A DNA stretch of 64,000 nucleotides from Cytobacillus kochii (GCF_020171845.1 NZ_JAIVAM010000002.1:310001-374000); one strand, 5' to 3'. Numbered from the stretch's first letter, positions 1 through 8,850 are shown. The notes: generated by a model from the letters alone, not told the origin. Program-made: numbers and translations.

Positions 1-360
1 GCAGATTGGCAAGCGCAAATTGGGGGCGAGATGGATCTAGTCATCGAATCAGTTGGAGCAGCAACTTTCAACCAATCCTTAGCTGTTCTTCGTAAAGGAG
101 GCACACTAGTGATTTTCGGTTCATCTACAGGAGACGAGGTGACAGTAAATCTTCGACAATTCTTTTACGCACAGCAAAACATTCTTGGCAGCACAATGGG
201 AAGTGCTGAAGAATACAAAGAAATGCTTACATTTATGAATAATCATAAAATCAAGCCGGTTATGGATCAAGTTTATCAGTTAGCAGATTATCAAAAGGCA
301 TTTGCTAGATTAGAACAAGCAAAACAATTAGGGAAAATCGTGTTTCAAATAGGTAAATGA
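1..360 (+). CDS. Zinc-type alcohol dehydrogenase / quinone oxidoreductase, C-terminal part
   Basis: The reading frame is open from base 1, so the 5' part of the gene lies outside the window and 119 codons remain. The residues seen are the end of the Rossmann NAD(P)-binding half and the C-terminal catalytic return of the medium-chain dehydrogenase/reductase superfamily. The pattern MDLVIESVGAATFNQSL, then GGTLVIFGSSTG, then a closing segment ending LGKIVFQIGK is typical of zinc-binding dehydrogenases and quinone reductases. The family catalyses NAD(P)H-linked alcohol/aldehyde or quinone redox. Substrate and metal content cannot be judged because the N-terminal half is missing. It is followed at once by a strong hairpin terminator, so it is the last gene of its transcript. 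Confidence 0.8.
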   Translation, partial: ADWQAQIGGEMDLVIESVGAATFNQSLAVLRKGGTLVIFGSSTGDEVTVNLRQFFYAQQNILGSTMGSAEEYKEMLTFMNNHKIKPVMDQVYQLADYQKAFARLEQAKQLGKIVFQIGK

Positions 361-369
361 GTAATGAGG

Positions 370-406
370 GTGAACGAAGAAATGAAAAAACTTCGTTCAC
401 TCTTTT
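370..406 (+). terminator. Rho-independent terminator after the dehydrogenase
   Basis: A perfect 10-bp stem (GTGAACGAAG at 370-379 pairing with CTTCGTTCAC at 391-400) is followed by TCTTTT. It begins 10 bases after the dehydrogenase stop codon. A second, smaller hairpin (AGGTGCT / AGCACCT, 475-493, followed by TTT) lies downstream. The rest of 361-799 shows only the protease promoter. Confidence 0.75.
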
Positions 407-727
407 CTATTATCCAACATAAAAAAGTGTCGGATATTGTATCCGCTAAAAAAATGAGTGCTTTTCTTAGAGGGAGGTGCTCAAAAAGCACCTTTTCCTT
501 CAAATTCATGGAAAATAATAATGTAATATTACACTTTAATACCTTTCTAGAGACCTAAATTCACTTTTAATTCCGAGTAATAAAAAGGGTAATTATCATG
601 AATATTGATTTTGTGGAAAAAAATACCTGATTTAATGTTGAAAAAAATGTCTGATGGCCTGCTACTTGGAAAATAATATGTCAAATTTACTGTTTTTTAC
701 AAATAAATAAATGCTGAATTTTACACA

Positions 728-757
728 TTGTTGTAGTCTGAATTTTTGAAATATAAT
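728..757 (+). promoter_or_regulatory. Candidate sigma-A promoter of the subtilisin gene
   Basis: A perfect TATAAT lies at 752-757, with a weak -35 (TTGTTG, 728-733) 18 bases upstream. The protease ribosome binding site GGGGAGG (783-789) and ATG at 800 follow. The roughly 240 bp upstream are AT-rich with no reading frame I trust, so they may hold sites for post-exponential regulators, but none is recognisable. Confidence 0.45.
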
Positions 758-799
758 AACCCCTAAGTAAGACATTAAAATTTGGGGAGGAACAAGTAA

Positions 800-2062
800 A
801 TGACGAAAAAGAAAACAGTAGCAGCTGCACTACTTAGTCTTACGTTAGGGATGTCCGTCTTTACATCAGGTATTTCCGCACAAGTTTCAGATGAAGCAAA
901 GGGGAGTGAAACATATCGCGTATTGATACAAGCCCCTAGCAATTCTGTTAATGCATTAGAAACAAAGTATGAAAAACGATGGGACTTTGGTAAAGAAGGT
1001 TTCACTGCAGATGTGAATGCTAAGGAGTTACAAACATTACAAGCGACAAAAAATGTCGAAGTACAAAAGGTAAATGAAATGAGTATAGCAACTGTAACAG
1101 GAGAAGTGTCCAAAGCAGAAGTAACAGCTGTGCCAAGTTCACAAACACCTTGGGGAATAAAATCAATTTATAATAATCAATCTTTAACAGCAACATCAGG
1201 TGGTAATGGTATTAAAGTAGCTGTGCTTGATACAGGAGTTTATACAAATCATATTGATTTAGCAGGATCAGCAGAACAGTGTAAAGACTTTACACAATCA
1301 AGCCCACTAGTAAATGGCTCTTGTACTGATCGTCAAGGTCATGGTACACATGTAGCAGGAACTGTTTTAGCACATGGAGGTAGTGATGGACAAGGTGTTT
1401 ACGGTGTAGCTCCTGATGCGAAGCTATGGGCATATAAAGTGTTAGGTGATAACGGTTCTGGTTATTCAGATGATATTGCTGCAGCGATTAGACATGTAGC
1501 AGATCAAGCAACTAGCACAGGCTCTAAAGTAGTTATTAATATGTCTCTTGGGTCTTCTGGTAAAGATTCACTCATCTCAAGTGCAGTAGACTATGCATAC
1601 AATAAAGGTGTATTAGTTGTTGCTGCGGCAGGAAACAGTGGTTCAGGTAGTAATACAATTGGTTATCCAGGAGCATTGGTCAATGCCGTTGCCGTTGCAG
1701 CTTTAGAGAATGTGCAACAAAATGGGACTTATCGCGTAGCGAATTTCTCATCAAGAGGTAACCCATCAACTGATGGAGATTATGTCATCCAAGAGCGTGA
1801 TATTGAAGTGTCTGCCCCAGGTGCAGCAGTGGAATCCACTTGGTATAATGGCGGTTATAACACAATTAGTGGTACTTCTATGGCTACACCACATGTAGCT
1901 GGTTTAGCAGCAAAGATTTGGGCTGCGAATCCTTCATGGAGTAAATCTACTTTAAGAACAGAATTACAAAATCGTGCCAAGGTTTATGATATTAAAGGTG
2001 GCGTTGGTGCAACAACAGGCGATGACTATGCATCAGGATTTGGTTACCCTAGAGTAAAATAA
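800..2062 (+). CDS. Secreted subtilisin-family serine protease (S8), S41/sphericase type
   Basis: The protein has 420 residues: a Sec signal peptide (KKK then a hydrophobic run, residues 3-28), an inhibitor I9-like propeptide (about 38-110) and a mature S8 catalytic domain starting near residue 116. The catalytic residues are visible as Asp144 (AVLDTG), His181 (GHGTHVAG) and Ser360 (SGTSMATPH), with oxyanion-hole Asn279 (AAGNSG). Two cysteines (161 and 175) could form the disulfide known in this subgroup. The mature part resembles, from memory, the cold-active subtilisins S39/S41 of Antarctic Bacillus and sphericase more than subtilisin BPN'. It would be an extracellular scavenging protease. 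The start follows GGGGAGG by 10 bases, and a terminator follows directly. Confidence 0.95.
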   Translation: MTKKKTVAAALLSLTLGMSVFTSGISAQVSDEAKGSETYRVLIQAPSNSVNALETKYEKRWDFGKEGFTADVNAKELQTLQATKNVEVQKVNEMSIATVTGEVSKAEVTAVPSSQTPWGIKSIYNNQSLTATSGGNGIKVAVLDTGVYTNHIDLAGSAEQCKDFTQSSPLVNGSCTDRQGHGTHVAGTVLAHGGSDGQGVYGVAPDAKLWAYKVLGDNGSGYSDDIAAAIRHVADQATSTGSKVVINMSLGSSGKDSLISSAVDYAYNKGVLVVAAAGNSGSGSNTIGYPGALVNAVAVAALENVQQNGTYRVANFSSRGNPSTDGDYVIQERDIEVSAPGAAVESTWYNGGYNTISGTSMATPHVAGLAAKIWAANPSWSKSTLRTELQNRAKVYDIKGGVGATTGDDYASGFGYPRVK

Positions 2063-2072
2063 TTAAAATAGG

Positions 2073-2102
2073 GGTTGCTATATTGAAGTAGCAACCTCTT
2101 TT
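2073..2102. terminator. Terminator between convergent protease and MFS genes
   Basis: An 8-bp stem (GGTTGCTA 2073-2080 / TAGCAACC 2089-2096) is followed by TCTTTT on the plus strand. The AT-rich flanks suit use by the minus-strand MFS gene ending at 2111 as well. Confidence 0.7.
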
Positions 2103-2110
2103 ATATATGA

Positions 2111-3331
2111 TTATGACGTGCTAGAATTCTTTAAATACCTAGGATTTTTCATAACCGAAACGAGAAGAATAACCCCGCTTGCAATGAGTAATAGACTGGT
2201 AGTAATAAAAACGGCAGTAAATCCAAAGGCCCCAGCAACCAATCCTCCCATAACAGGTCCGATGACATTTCCTAGAAATCTTAAACTGGTATTATATCCC
2301 AATACCTCTCCTTGCATGGCTATAGGTGCAGCCTGTCTAATATAGGCAATACGCACAGGAATAATTCCTCCAATAGTTACCCCGAGTGCAAAACGAATGA
2401 TAATAAGCTGCCACATTTCAGTGACAAATCCACCTGGAAAATAGACGATACCAGCTAAAAACAATAAGGCCATTAATATTTTAATATAACCATAATTGTC
2501 CCCCAGCTTTCCCCAAGTTTTTGACATCATTAAGTTACCTACACCTGCTGCGGAAAAAGCAATACCTGCATATAGAGCTAAATTTTCTGGGCCATGTATT
2601 TCGCTGACATAAAGGGACAGAATCGGTTGAATACTAAAATGAGCGACTTGAATCAACATCGATAAGATTAAAACAGTCACAAGGACAGGGTTTGTAAGTA
2701 TATGTTTTAATACTTCTTTACTCGTATAATTCTGCTTCTCTGATTTCTTCACTTCATTGATTTGAAATTCTTTCGTGAAGATAACGAGAATTGCAGAAAC
2801 AAAAATGGCTAATGATGTCCAATTGAAAGTAGAAGAAAAACCGACCATGTCAGCTAGTGCACCACCGATTAAAGGTCCTAAAAGTGAGCCTGTTATACTA
2901 CCTGTTTGTAAGGTGCCAAGCACTTGTCCTGCCATTCTTTTTGGTGTTTGTGTAGAAATAAAAGCTTGTGAAAGGGGAATAAAACCTGTGAAGATACCCA
3001 TAAATAGCCTTAGATAAAACAAATGCCATACGCTTGTCGCAAAACCTAATAGGAAAATACAAAGGGCCATTCCAGAAGCAGAAATGATTAACACCTTTTT
3101 CTTTCCATACAAATCACCAATTCTTCCCCAAATTGGAGCTACAATAAAGGCAGTAACGAATGTAATGGCAAAAATCCAACCCGACCATCTTTGAATATAA
3201 GCGTCGGAAAATTGACCAAAGGTTTCAATATATAATGATATAAAGGGCAAGACCATCGTCATACTAGCTGAAACAAAGAAGTTGGCAAACCACATAATTT
3301 TTATATTTGTCTTTACTTGTGGATGGATCAT
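2111..3331 (-). CDS. MFS multidrug-type efflux transporter
   Basis: This major facilitator protein has about 12 hydrophobic helices. The MFS signature between helices 2 and 3 is visible (GRIGDLYGKKKVLI), and an equivalent loop occurs in the second half (GKLGDNYGYIKIL). The size of about 406 residues and the sequence style match drug:H+ antiporters of the MdtG/YttB kind; the substrate is unknown. An ATG at 3352 would add seven residues but has no ribosome binding site. The ATG at 3331 follows GAAAGAAGTG and gives the usual short N-terminus, so I prefer it. The gene stands alone on the minus strand, converges on the protease and diverges from the helicase. Confidence 0.85.
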   Translation of the reverse strand: MIHPQVKTNIKIMWFANFFVSASMTMVLPFISLYIETFGQFSDAYIQRWSGWIFAITFVTAFIVAPIWGRIGDLYGKKKVLIISASGMALCIFLLGFATSVWHLFYLRLFMGIFTGFIPLSQAFISTQTPKRMAGQVLGTLQTGSITGSLLGPLIGGALADMVGFSSTFNWTSLAIFVSAILVIFTKEFQINEVKKSEKQNYTSKEVLKHILTNPVLVTVLILSMLIQVAHFSIQPILSLYVSEIHGPENLALYAGIAFSAAGVGNLMMSKTWGKLGDNYGYIKILMALLFLAGIVYFPGGFVTEMWQLIIIRFALGVTIGGIIPVRIAYIRQAAPIAMQGEVLGYNTSLRFLGNVIGPVMGGLVAGAFGFTAVFITTSLLLIASGVILLVSVMKNPRYLKNSSTS

Positions 3332-3571
3332 GAACGAACACTTCTTTCTCATTTAAACATTTCGTAACACTAAATTTATCATAAACGAACTCAACCAAAA
3401 TAAAAAGGAAAAGGTTTTTACACGACATTACCTTATAAATAACGAAAGTCGATTTAACATGAGCCATTGTTATTTGAACAGGATACCTTTATATTATGTA
3501 TTATAAACGTATTTCATCTGTATGAAGTCGTTTTAAACTGTTTATCGTTAAATAAAGGAGTTATATCATCT

Positions 3572-4723
3572 ATGGAAGTTATTGGCGAACTAAAGCCGTT
3601 TATTAAAAAAGTATGGGAACAATCGCAATTTAAACAACCAACAAATATACAGCAAGAGGCGATTCCTGTTGTATTAGAGGGAAAAGATCTTATTGCTCAA
3701 TCCCCAACAGGTACCGGAAAAACGTTAGCGTATTTATTACCTGTTTTAGAAAAGATTCAACCAGAAAGCAAGGATGTGCAGGTAGTTATTCTCGCATCAT
3801 CTCAAGAGTTAATTATGCAAATCTTAAGTGAAGCACAAAAGTGGGGAAGAGATAGTAATATCCGTAGTGCATCGTTTATCGGTGGTGCGAATGTAAAGCG
3901 ACAGTTAGAAAAATTAAAACAACGTCCACATATCGTTTTGGGTACCCCAGGTAGAATACTTGAATTGATTAAGCAAAAGAAATTAAAAATGCATGCGGTA
4001 AAAACAGTTGTCCTTGATGAAGGTGATCAGCTTCTCATTCCCGAACATCTAGAACATGTGAAAAGTATAATAAAGGCAACTTTAAAGGAAAGACAAGTAG
4101 TGCTGTTTTCTGCTACTTTACCTAAAACAATAGAAGTGGAAGCTAAAAGTTGGATGAAATCACCAGAGATTATCACCATTGAAAAAGATGAGACGATTAC
4201 AGCAGGTGATGTGAAGCATATTTACTTTAACGTGGAACAACGGGAAAAAGTTAAATTATTGGAAAAGCTTTCTCGAATGGATCATTTGAAGGCGCTGGTA
4301 TTTGTTAAGGATATCCCCAATATCATGATTATGAAAGAAAAGCTAGAGTATAACCATATTCACGTAAATGTACTTCACAGTGATTTAAATAAATTCGAAA
4401 GATCTAAAAATTTGAATGGCTTTAGGAAAAAGGATGCTCGCTTACTTTTATCAACAGATGTAGCAGCGAGAGGTTTAGATATTAAGGGAATTACCCATGT
4501 CATCCATTTTGACTTACCGCGTGAGAAAACGCAGTATATCCATCGCTCAGGGAGAACAGGACGTTTTGGTGCAGATGGAACAGTGGTATCACTTGTTACC
4601 ATGAATGAAGAAAGAGATTTAAAGCGCTTTGCTAAAGAATTAAATCTTCAATTAGAAGAGAAAATTATGCACGGTGGAAAAATTGTCAATCCAGAACGTC
4701 AATCAAACGAAAAAAGACGCTAA
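3572..4723 (+). CDS. yfmL: DEAD-box ATP-dependent RNA helicase, YfmL type
   Basis: The two-RecA-domain helicase has 383 residues. In order: a Q-motif region (QPTNIQQEAIP), motif I (SPTGTGKT, residues 44-51), Ib (GTPGR), motif II read as DEGD instead of DEAD, motif III (SAT), then the second domain with VFVK, ARGLD and HRSGRTGRFG. Length and sequence match B. subtilis YfmL, which acts in ribosome assembly and cold growth; there is no C-terminal RNA-binding extension. The frame is open upstream to 3467, but ATG 3572 is preceded by AAAGGAG (3554-3560) and begins the family N-terminus. A strong terminator follows, so it is probably monocistronic. Confidence 0.9.
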   Translation: MEVIGELKPFIKKVWEQSQFKQPTNIQQEAIPVVLEGKDLIAQSPTGTGKTLAYLLPVLEKIQPESKDVQVVILASSQELIMQILSEAQKWGRDSNIRSASFIGGANVKRQLEKLKQRPHIVLGTPGRILELIKQKKLKMHAVKTVVLDEGDQLLIPEHLEHVKSIIKATLKERQVVLFSATLPKTIEVEAKSWMKSPEIITIEKDETITAGDVKHIYFNVEQREKVKLLEKLSRMDHLKALVFVKDIPNIMIMKEKLEYNHIHVNVLHSDLNKFERSKNLNGFRKKDARLLLSTDVAARGLDIKGITHVIHFDLPREKTQYIHRSGRTGRFGADGTVVSLVTMNEERDLKRFAKELNLQLEEKIMHGGKIVNPERQSNEKRR

Positions 4724-4762
4724 GGAGTAATGGTGTAAGACGCTACAATAAGAAATCATAGA

Positions 4763-4798
4763 AAATCCGCAACAAGGTTTGATGGTTGCGGATTTTTT
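4763..4798 (+). terminator. Terminator of the DEAD-box helicase gene
   Basis: A 10-bp stem (AATCCGCAAC / GTTGCGGATT, 4764-4794) is followed by TTTT. The remaining 300 bases to 5112 contain no convincing gene. A short palindrome at 5092-5106 lacks a T-run in either direction. Confidence 0.75.
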
Positions 4799-5112
4799 AC
4801 CTTTTTGTTCTATATCGCTATCCTTCAAGATGGAAATGGAAACAACTTCAATCTATCGATGCCGATTTTGATTAATTAAGAATGGACAAAAACATCTATA
4901 TGTACGGGGATTGAATACCCATACTTCATCCGTTTTATTATGATTTGTACGTAAAGACGACTTACAGGCAGTTCTCTGCTTCTATCCTCTACATTATGTG
5001 CGTAAACATACCTTCTCCTATTTTTCCAACCACTTATGTGACATTATTCTATTTGGAAGCCGCTCTAATCGCTTACCAGATAAAACTTAGCTGACCTTTA
5101 AGGTCATATGCA

Positions 5113-6636
5113 TTAATCCATCTTTTCCAAAGGTTCAGTTGCTGGACCTTCAATGACCTCGCCATCATATGAAAAACGTGATCCATGACATGGACAATCC
5201 CAAGTGCGCTCGCCGGCATTCCATTCTGTCTCACAACCTAGATGAGTACAAGTCGTGTCAACAATATGAAGTTGGCCATCATCATCGCGGTAACAGCCTC
5301 GGCGTTTTCCATCCACTTTCACCAGGCCGCCTTCATTATTTGCTAGATCCTCAGGGTGCTTAAATTCTGGCTCGAGTTTCCCTTTAATTAATTGTCCTGC
5401 AACATCTGCATTATAAGTGATAAAGTTTTTAATACTAGGGTTCGCATGAAATCTCGATGGGTTAAAAAGTTCCTGATAAGGTGTATGCTGTTCAGTTATC
5501 AAATCTTTTAACAAAATTCCGGCAGCTGTACCGTTTGTCATACCCCATTTGCGATAACCAGTAGCCACGAAGATATTATTTTCATCAGATGTGATAGGAC
5601 CAATATAAGGTATTTTATCTAATGAAGTTAAATCTTGTGCAGACCAGCGAAAGGTGATTGGTTTTTCCCCGAAGACCTCATTAGAGAAAGCCTGTAATGC
5701 CTCGTAATGCTGAAAAGTGTTAATGCCTTTTCCTGTTTTATGACCCTCTCCGCCAATAAGAATAAGTTTCTTCCCAGTCTCCTCTGAAGTTGTAGCACGG
5801 ATCGAACGGACAGGGTTATTGGCACAATAGTACATGTTTCCTTCAAAATCGTCGTCACTTTCGATAGCAATTACATAGGACCGTTCAGGTAAAAGCCTGG
5901 AGAAATATAATCCTTTCCATTTTAAAAATGGGCTATGGGATGCCATCACAACATAATTACATAAAATACGATGCCCTTTATTCGTTATGACAACAGGTTG
6001 TTTACCTTCCTCGATATCAACGACCGTTGTATGTTCATAAACAGTACCTCCTAAGTCGATGAAACGCTGAAGTAAGCCTTCTAAATATTTAACCGGATGA
6101 AATTGTGCTTGATTGTTCATTTCAAGCACACCTGTAGTTGGAATGGAGAATGGGATACTCTCTTTTAATTGCCCTATAATCCCCAATCTTTTATAGGCGT
6201 CATATTCAAAAGTTAATTTTTCACTGTATTGATCATTGGTTGCATAGATAAAAGAGCTTTCATTACTAAAATCGCAATTTATATTTGCAGCTTCTTTTTC
6301 AATCATTTTTATTGCATCAGCTTGGGCTTCATAATACAGTCTTGCTTGCTCTATGCCGAAATGTTCAATCAACTCGTCATATATTAAACCATGCTGTGCG
6401 GTCACTTTTGCCGTTGTATGACCAGTCGTTCCTGCTAACACTTCCCCGGCGTCTAATAAAATCACTTTCAAGCCTTCTTTTGCCAATAAGTAGGCTGAAG
6501 TAATCCCTGTTATACCAGAGCCAATGATAACTACATCTGTTTTAGTGTTACCGTCCAATGATTGATATTGGAGTTGTTTTGCTTCCAACCAATACGATTG
6601 AGGGTATTTCGGCATCTTATTTTTTTCATTATTCAT
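5113..6636 (-). CDS. yhfW: FAD-dependent oxidoreductase with C-terminal Rieske [2Fe-2S] domain
   Basis: The 507-residue fusion has an N-terminal DAO-type flavoprotein domain with a dinucleotide-binding fold (VVIIGSGITGITSAYLLAKEG begins near residue 35). The last roughly 90 residues form a Rieske domain with the two ligand boxes CTHLGC and CPCHGSRF. Architecture and length match YhfW of Bacillus. The flavin would oxidise an amine-like substrate and the Rieske cluster would carry electrons, but no substrate is established to my knowledge. The start is fixed by AGAGGTGA (plus coordinates 6641-6648). The gene is divergent from the PLP enzyme at 6813. Confidence 0.9.
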   Translation of the reverse strand: MNNEKNKMPKYPQSYWLEAKQLQYQSLDGNTKTDVVIIGSGITGITSAYLLAKEGLKVILLDAGEVLAGTTGHTTAKVTAQHGLIYDELIEHFGIEQARLYYEAQADAIKMIEKEAANINCDFSNESSFIYATNDQYSEKLTFEYDAYKRLGIIGQLKESIPFSIPTTGVLEMNNQAQFHPVKYLEGLLQRFIDLGGTVYEHTTVVDIEEGKQPVVITNKGHRILCNYVVMASHSPFLKWKGLYFSRLLPERSYVIAIESDDDFEGNMYYCANNPVRSIRATTSEETGKKLILIGGEGHKTGKGINTFQHYEALQAFSNEVFGEKPITFRWSAQDLTSLDKIPYIGPITSDENNIFVATGYRKWGMTNGTAAGILLKDLITEQHTPYQELFNPSRFHANPSIKNFITYNADVAGQLIKGKLEPEFKHPEDLANNEGGLVKVDGKRRGCYRDDDGQLHIVDTTCTHLGCETEWNAGERTWDCPCHGSRFSYDGEVIEGPATEPLEKMD

Positions 6637-6707
6637 ACAATCACCTCTAAAATATATATCTCCGTTTAATATAGCCTTATGGGTGTTTCTTATACTTCTT
6701 TCCTCAA

Positions 6708-6737
6708 TTGACGTAAAAAAGTACAGTGAGCTATAAT
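6708..6737 (+). promoter_or_regulatory. Sigma-A promoter of the Cys/Met PLP enzyme gene
   Basis: TTGACG (6708-6713), an 18-base spacer and TATAAT (6732-6737). The leader to the ATG is only about 70 bases and shows no S-box or T-box architecture, so the usual methionine riboswitch control is absent here. Confidence 0.6.
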
Positions 6738-6812
6738 GATAGAATTAAGAAATTTATGAAAATAAAATAAGGTGATTTATACTTTTAGCGTATAAAAAGG
6801 AGATTCAGTAGA

Positions 6813-7955
6813 ATGAAATTTGAGACGGCTTTATTACATGGAGACAAAAAAGAAAAGCGCACAATTCAAAGTAAAGCAACACCGATTTATCAAACCTCTG
6901 CATTTACTTTTAAAAGTTTAGAAGAACTAGAGGGTTTTTATAGTGGAAACGGCAACTACTTGTATACGAGATCAGGCAATCCTAACACCGATGAGTTGGG
7001 AGAAGTTGTCGCCAGATTAGAAGGTGCAGCAGCAGGAGTTGCAGCTGCATCAGGTTTAGGTGCCATTATGGTAGGAATATTAGCAGTGGCTAAAAGTGGT
7101 GATCATATTATTGCTACTGATGATGTGTATGGAGGAAGCTTTCATCTTATTGTGGAAGAGCTCACGCAATTTGGTATAGACGTAACAATTGTTCCTTTTA
7201 GCGATATGACGCAAGTCGAAGTGGCAATCAAAGAGAACACGAAGCTTTTATATACAGAATCAATTACGAATCCATTATTAAGAGTAGAAGATCTTAAAGC
7301 TGTTGTATCATTGGCGAAAAAATACAATCTGAAGACATTGATTGATAATACCTTTGCTTCACCGTTTCATTGTCAGCCGATTGAGCTTGGGGTAGACATG
7401 GTTGTTCATAGTGCGACCAAATATATTGGTGGGCATAGTGATGTCACTGCTGGTGTCATTGTTGGTAGTAAAGAGTTAATCGAACTGGCTTCAGCAAAAG
7501 TCGTAAATCTTGGTGTGAACTTAAGTCCTTTTGAGGCATGGTTAACAGTAAGGGGGGCAAAGACATTAGCATTAAGGATGAAGGAACAATCTTATCATGC
7601 GAAAAAAGTAGCAGAAGCTTTACTTATTCATGAGGGAGTGGAGAAAGTTTATTATCCTTTCGAACAAAATGGAGCATATGGATATGGGGCAATGGTCACG
7701 ATCGAACTAAAACAACAAGCTGATGTATCAACTTTTTTCCGTTCACTAGGGTGGATAAAAATTGTACCTACTTTAGCTGGTGTTGAATCTTCTGTTTCAC
7801 ATCCAATTACAACTTCGCATCGTGCGGTACCAAAAGAAACTTGTGAGGCGTTAGGCATTAATGAGCATTTGATTAGAATCTCCATTGGTATTGAACATTA
7901 CGAAGATATTATTTCGCAGATTTCCATGGCTATTGAGCAAGCAATAAATAAGTAA
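6813..7955 (+). CDS. PLP-dependent Cys/Met-metabolism enzyme (cystathionine gamma-synthase / gamma-lyase family)
   Basis: The 380-residue fold-type I PLP enzyme shows the family landmarks: YTRSGNPN near residue 51, the cofactor-stacking segment DDVYGGSF, the Asp in LIDNTFASP, and the Schiff-base lysine Lys203 in VVHSATKYIGGHSD. The C-terminal SSVSHPITTSHR loop is also present. The family includes MetI, MetC and MccB, which trans-sulfurate or cleave cystathionine and homocysteine. Sequence alone does not settle which reaction applies; overall similarity seems closest to the MccB/MetI group. AAAGGAG lies 10 bases before the ATG. The gene is alone, with no methionine-biosynthesis partner beside it. 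Confidence 0.85.
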   Translation: MKFETALLHGDKKEKRTIQSKATPIYQTSAFTFKSLEELEGFYSGNGNYLYTRSGNPNTDELGEVVARLEGAAAGVAAASGLGAIMVGILAVAKSGDHIIATDDVYGGSFHLIVEELTQFGIDVTIVPFSDMTQVEVAIKENTKLLYTESITNPLLRVEDLKAVVSLAKKYNLKTLIDNTFASPFHCQPIELGVDMVVHSATKYIGGHSDVTAGVIVGSKELIELASAKVVNLGVNLSPFEAWLTVRGAKTLALRMKEQSYHAKKVAEALLIHEGVEKVYYPFEQNGAYGYGAMVTIELKQQADVSTFFRSLGWIKIVPTLAGVESSVSHPITTSHRAVPKETCEALGINEHLIRISIGIEHYEDIISQISMAIEQAINK

Positions 7956-7960
7956 AAAGA

Positions 7961-7990
7961 AAGGCTGTGACGGAAGGTGGTCACAGCCTT
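7961..7990. terminator. Hairpin between convergent genes, T-run on the minus strand
   Basis: A perfect 10-bp stem (AAGGCTGTGA 7961-7970 / TCACAGCCTT 7981-7990). The T-rich tail (TCTTTTTACTTATT) is on the minus strand, so it fits best as the terminator of the small minus-strand gene ending at 7998. The plus-strand tail is AAAATATTTA, so termination of the PLP gene here would be weaker. Confidence 0.65.
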
Positions 7991-7997
7991 AAAATAT

Positions 7998-8153
7998 TTA
8001 ATTTAAGAGGTCATCTATCTCTTCTTTTTTTTCATCTATTTGGGTAGAATCTTTTGAATGAAGCGCGTACCTTAATGTGTAAACAAAAACGCCAGCAGCC
8101 AAACCAACGATGAGTAAATAAGCGCTTGTTGTTATCCATAAATAAGCGATAAT
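7998..8153 (-). CDS. Small single-pass membrane protein, probable non-ATG start
   Basis: Read on the minus strand, this 51-codon frame encodes one hydrophobic helix (ITTSAYLLIVGLAAGVFVYT), a short basic patch and a highly charged acidic tail (DEKKEEIDDLLN). This is the layout of real small membrane proteins. There is no ATG, GTG or TTG near its beginning. An RBS-like AAAGGGGTGG (plus 8158-8167, minus strand) is followed by ATC-ATT-ATC; ATT at 8153 is the best-placed start, with ATC as the alternative. The terminator at 7961-7990 begins just after its stop. The competing longer frame on the same strand (8032-8226) gives an unprotein-like, Trp/Cys/Arg-rich sequence. I do not recognise a family. 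Confidence 0.5.
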   Translation of the reverse strand: MIAYLWITTSAYLLIVGLAAGVFVYTLRYALHSKDSTQIDEKKEEIDDLLN

Positions 8154-8265
8154 GATCCACCCCTTTCATTACACTTATATGCAAGTTATCACTTTTTCTT
8201 TCCATTAGACAAAGGAAACTTTTCATCGGATGACGAAATTAATTAGTAGAGTGAGGAGGGATATC

Positions 8266-8745
8266 ATGTCTTTTAAAACAGCAGATTTATGTGACGACCA
8301 TCATGAATATGTAAAGGTAAATCAAGAAGTATTCTATTCATACGGTAAGAAAAAGAGATTCCATGGTAAAGTTTCAACAGTTAAGGTTTTTGAAGATAAT
8401 GTACTTGTACTTGAAGCACTGGAAAGTATCCCAGAAGGTCATGTGCTTGTTGTTGATGGTGGTGGGTCAAGGCGATGTGCACTTATGGGCGATCGATTAG
8501 CAAAAATTGCAGAAACGCGCGGGTTGGCGGGTGTCATTATATATGGTTGTGTGCGAGATACAGCAGATATAGCATCAATGGATATTGGAGTATTAGCAAT
8601 TGGTAGTAGTCCATTAAAAAGTAGAAAAGCTGGCAAAGGAGATAGGAATACGATCGTGACATTTGGGGGGCTTGATTGGTTGCCAGACGAATATGTATAC
8701 GCTGATGAAGATGGTGTCATTGTTTCAGAAAAGCCATTGTTATAA
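8266..8745 (+). CDS. RraA-family protein (class II pyruvate aldolase-like)
   Basis: The 159-residue protein matches the whole RraA / demethylmenaquinone methyltransferase-like fold. The GDRLAKIAETRGLAGVIIYG segment is followed by the VRD motif (Gly-Asp ... Arg-Asp), whose residues bind the divalent metal and pyruvyl substrate in HMG/CHA aldolases and oxaloacetate decarboxylases. RraA of E. coli inhibits RNase E. Because the catalytic Arg-Asp pair is kept, an aldolase/decarboxylase activity is at least as likely as RNase control. The start at 8266 is chosen because AGGAGGG lies 5 bases upstream; an in-frame ATG at 8230 lacks one. Confidence 0.85.
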   Translation: MSFKTADLCDDHHEYVKVNQEVFYSYGKKKRFHGKVSTVKVFEDNVLVLEALESIPEGHVLVVDGGGSRRCALMGDRLAKIAETRGLAGVIIYGCVRDTADIASMDIGVLAIGSSPLKSRKAGKGDRNTIVTFGGLDWLPDEYVYADEDGVIVSEKPLL

Positions 8746-8813
8746 AAGGGAATAATAAAAATGATCCTTGGTCTTGCCCCTTTCAAGTAGTCAACATAAA
8801 AAGCTAAGCAATG

Positions 8814-8850
8814 AACGCGTGTCATAATATTTAATAGGCACGCGTTTTTT
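8814..8850 (+). terminator. Terminator after the rraA-like gene
   Basis: An 8-bp GC-rich stem (AACGCGTG 8814-8821 / CACGCGTT 8839-8846) runs into a T-run. Confidence 0.7.

Noticed and set aside
364..558. 64-codon frame after the dehydrogenase
   Set aside because: It runs over two hairpins, has no ribosome binding site, and its translation is low-complexity Lys/Ser/Phe.
5092..5106. Palindrome TGACCTTTAAGGTCA near the yhfW end
   Set aside because: No T-run on either strand and no regulated start nearby; left as chance.
6738..6812. Search for an S-box or T-box riboswitch before the Cys/Met enzyme
   Set aside because: The leader is only about 75 bases, without terminator or conserved T-box/S-box sequence.
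8032..8226. 64-codon minus-strand frame overlapping the small membrane protein
   Set aside because: Trp/Cys/Arg-rich sequence without domain features; the overlapping frame gives a much more protein-like product.
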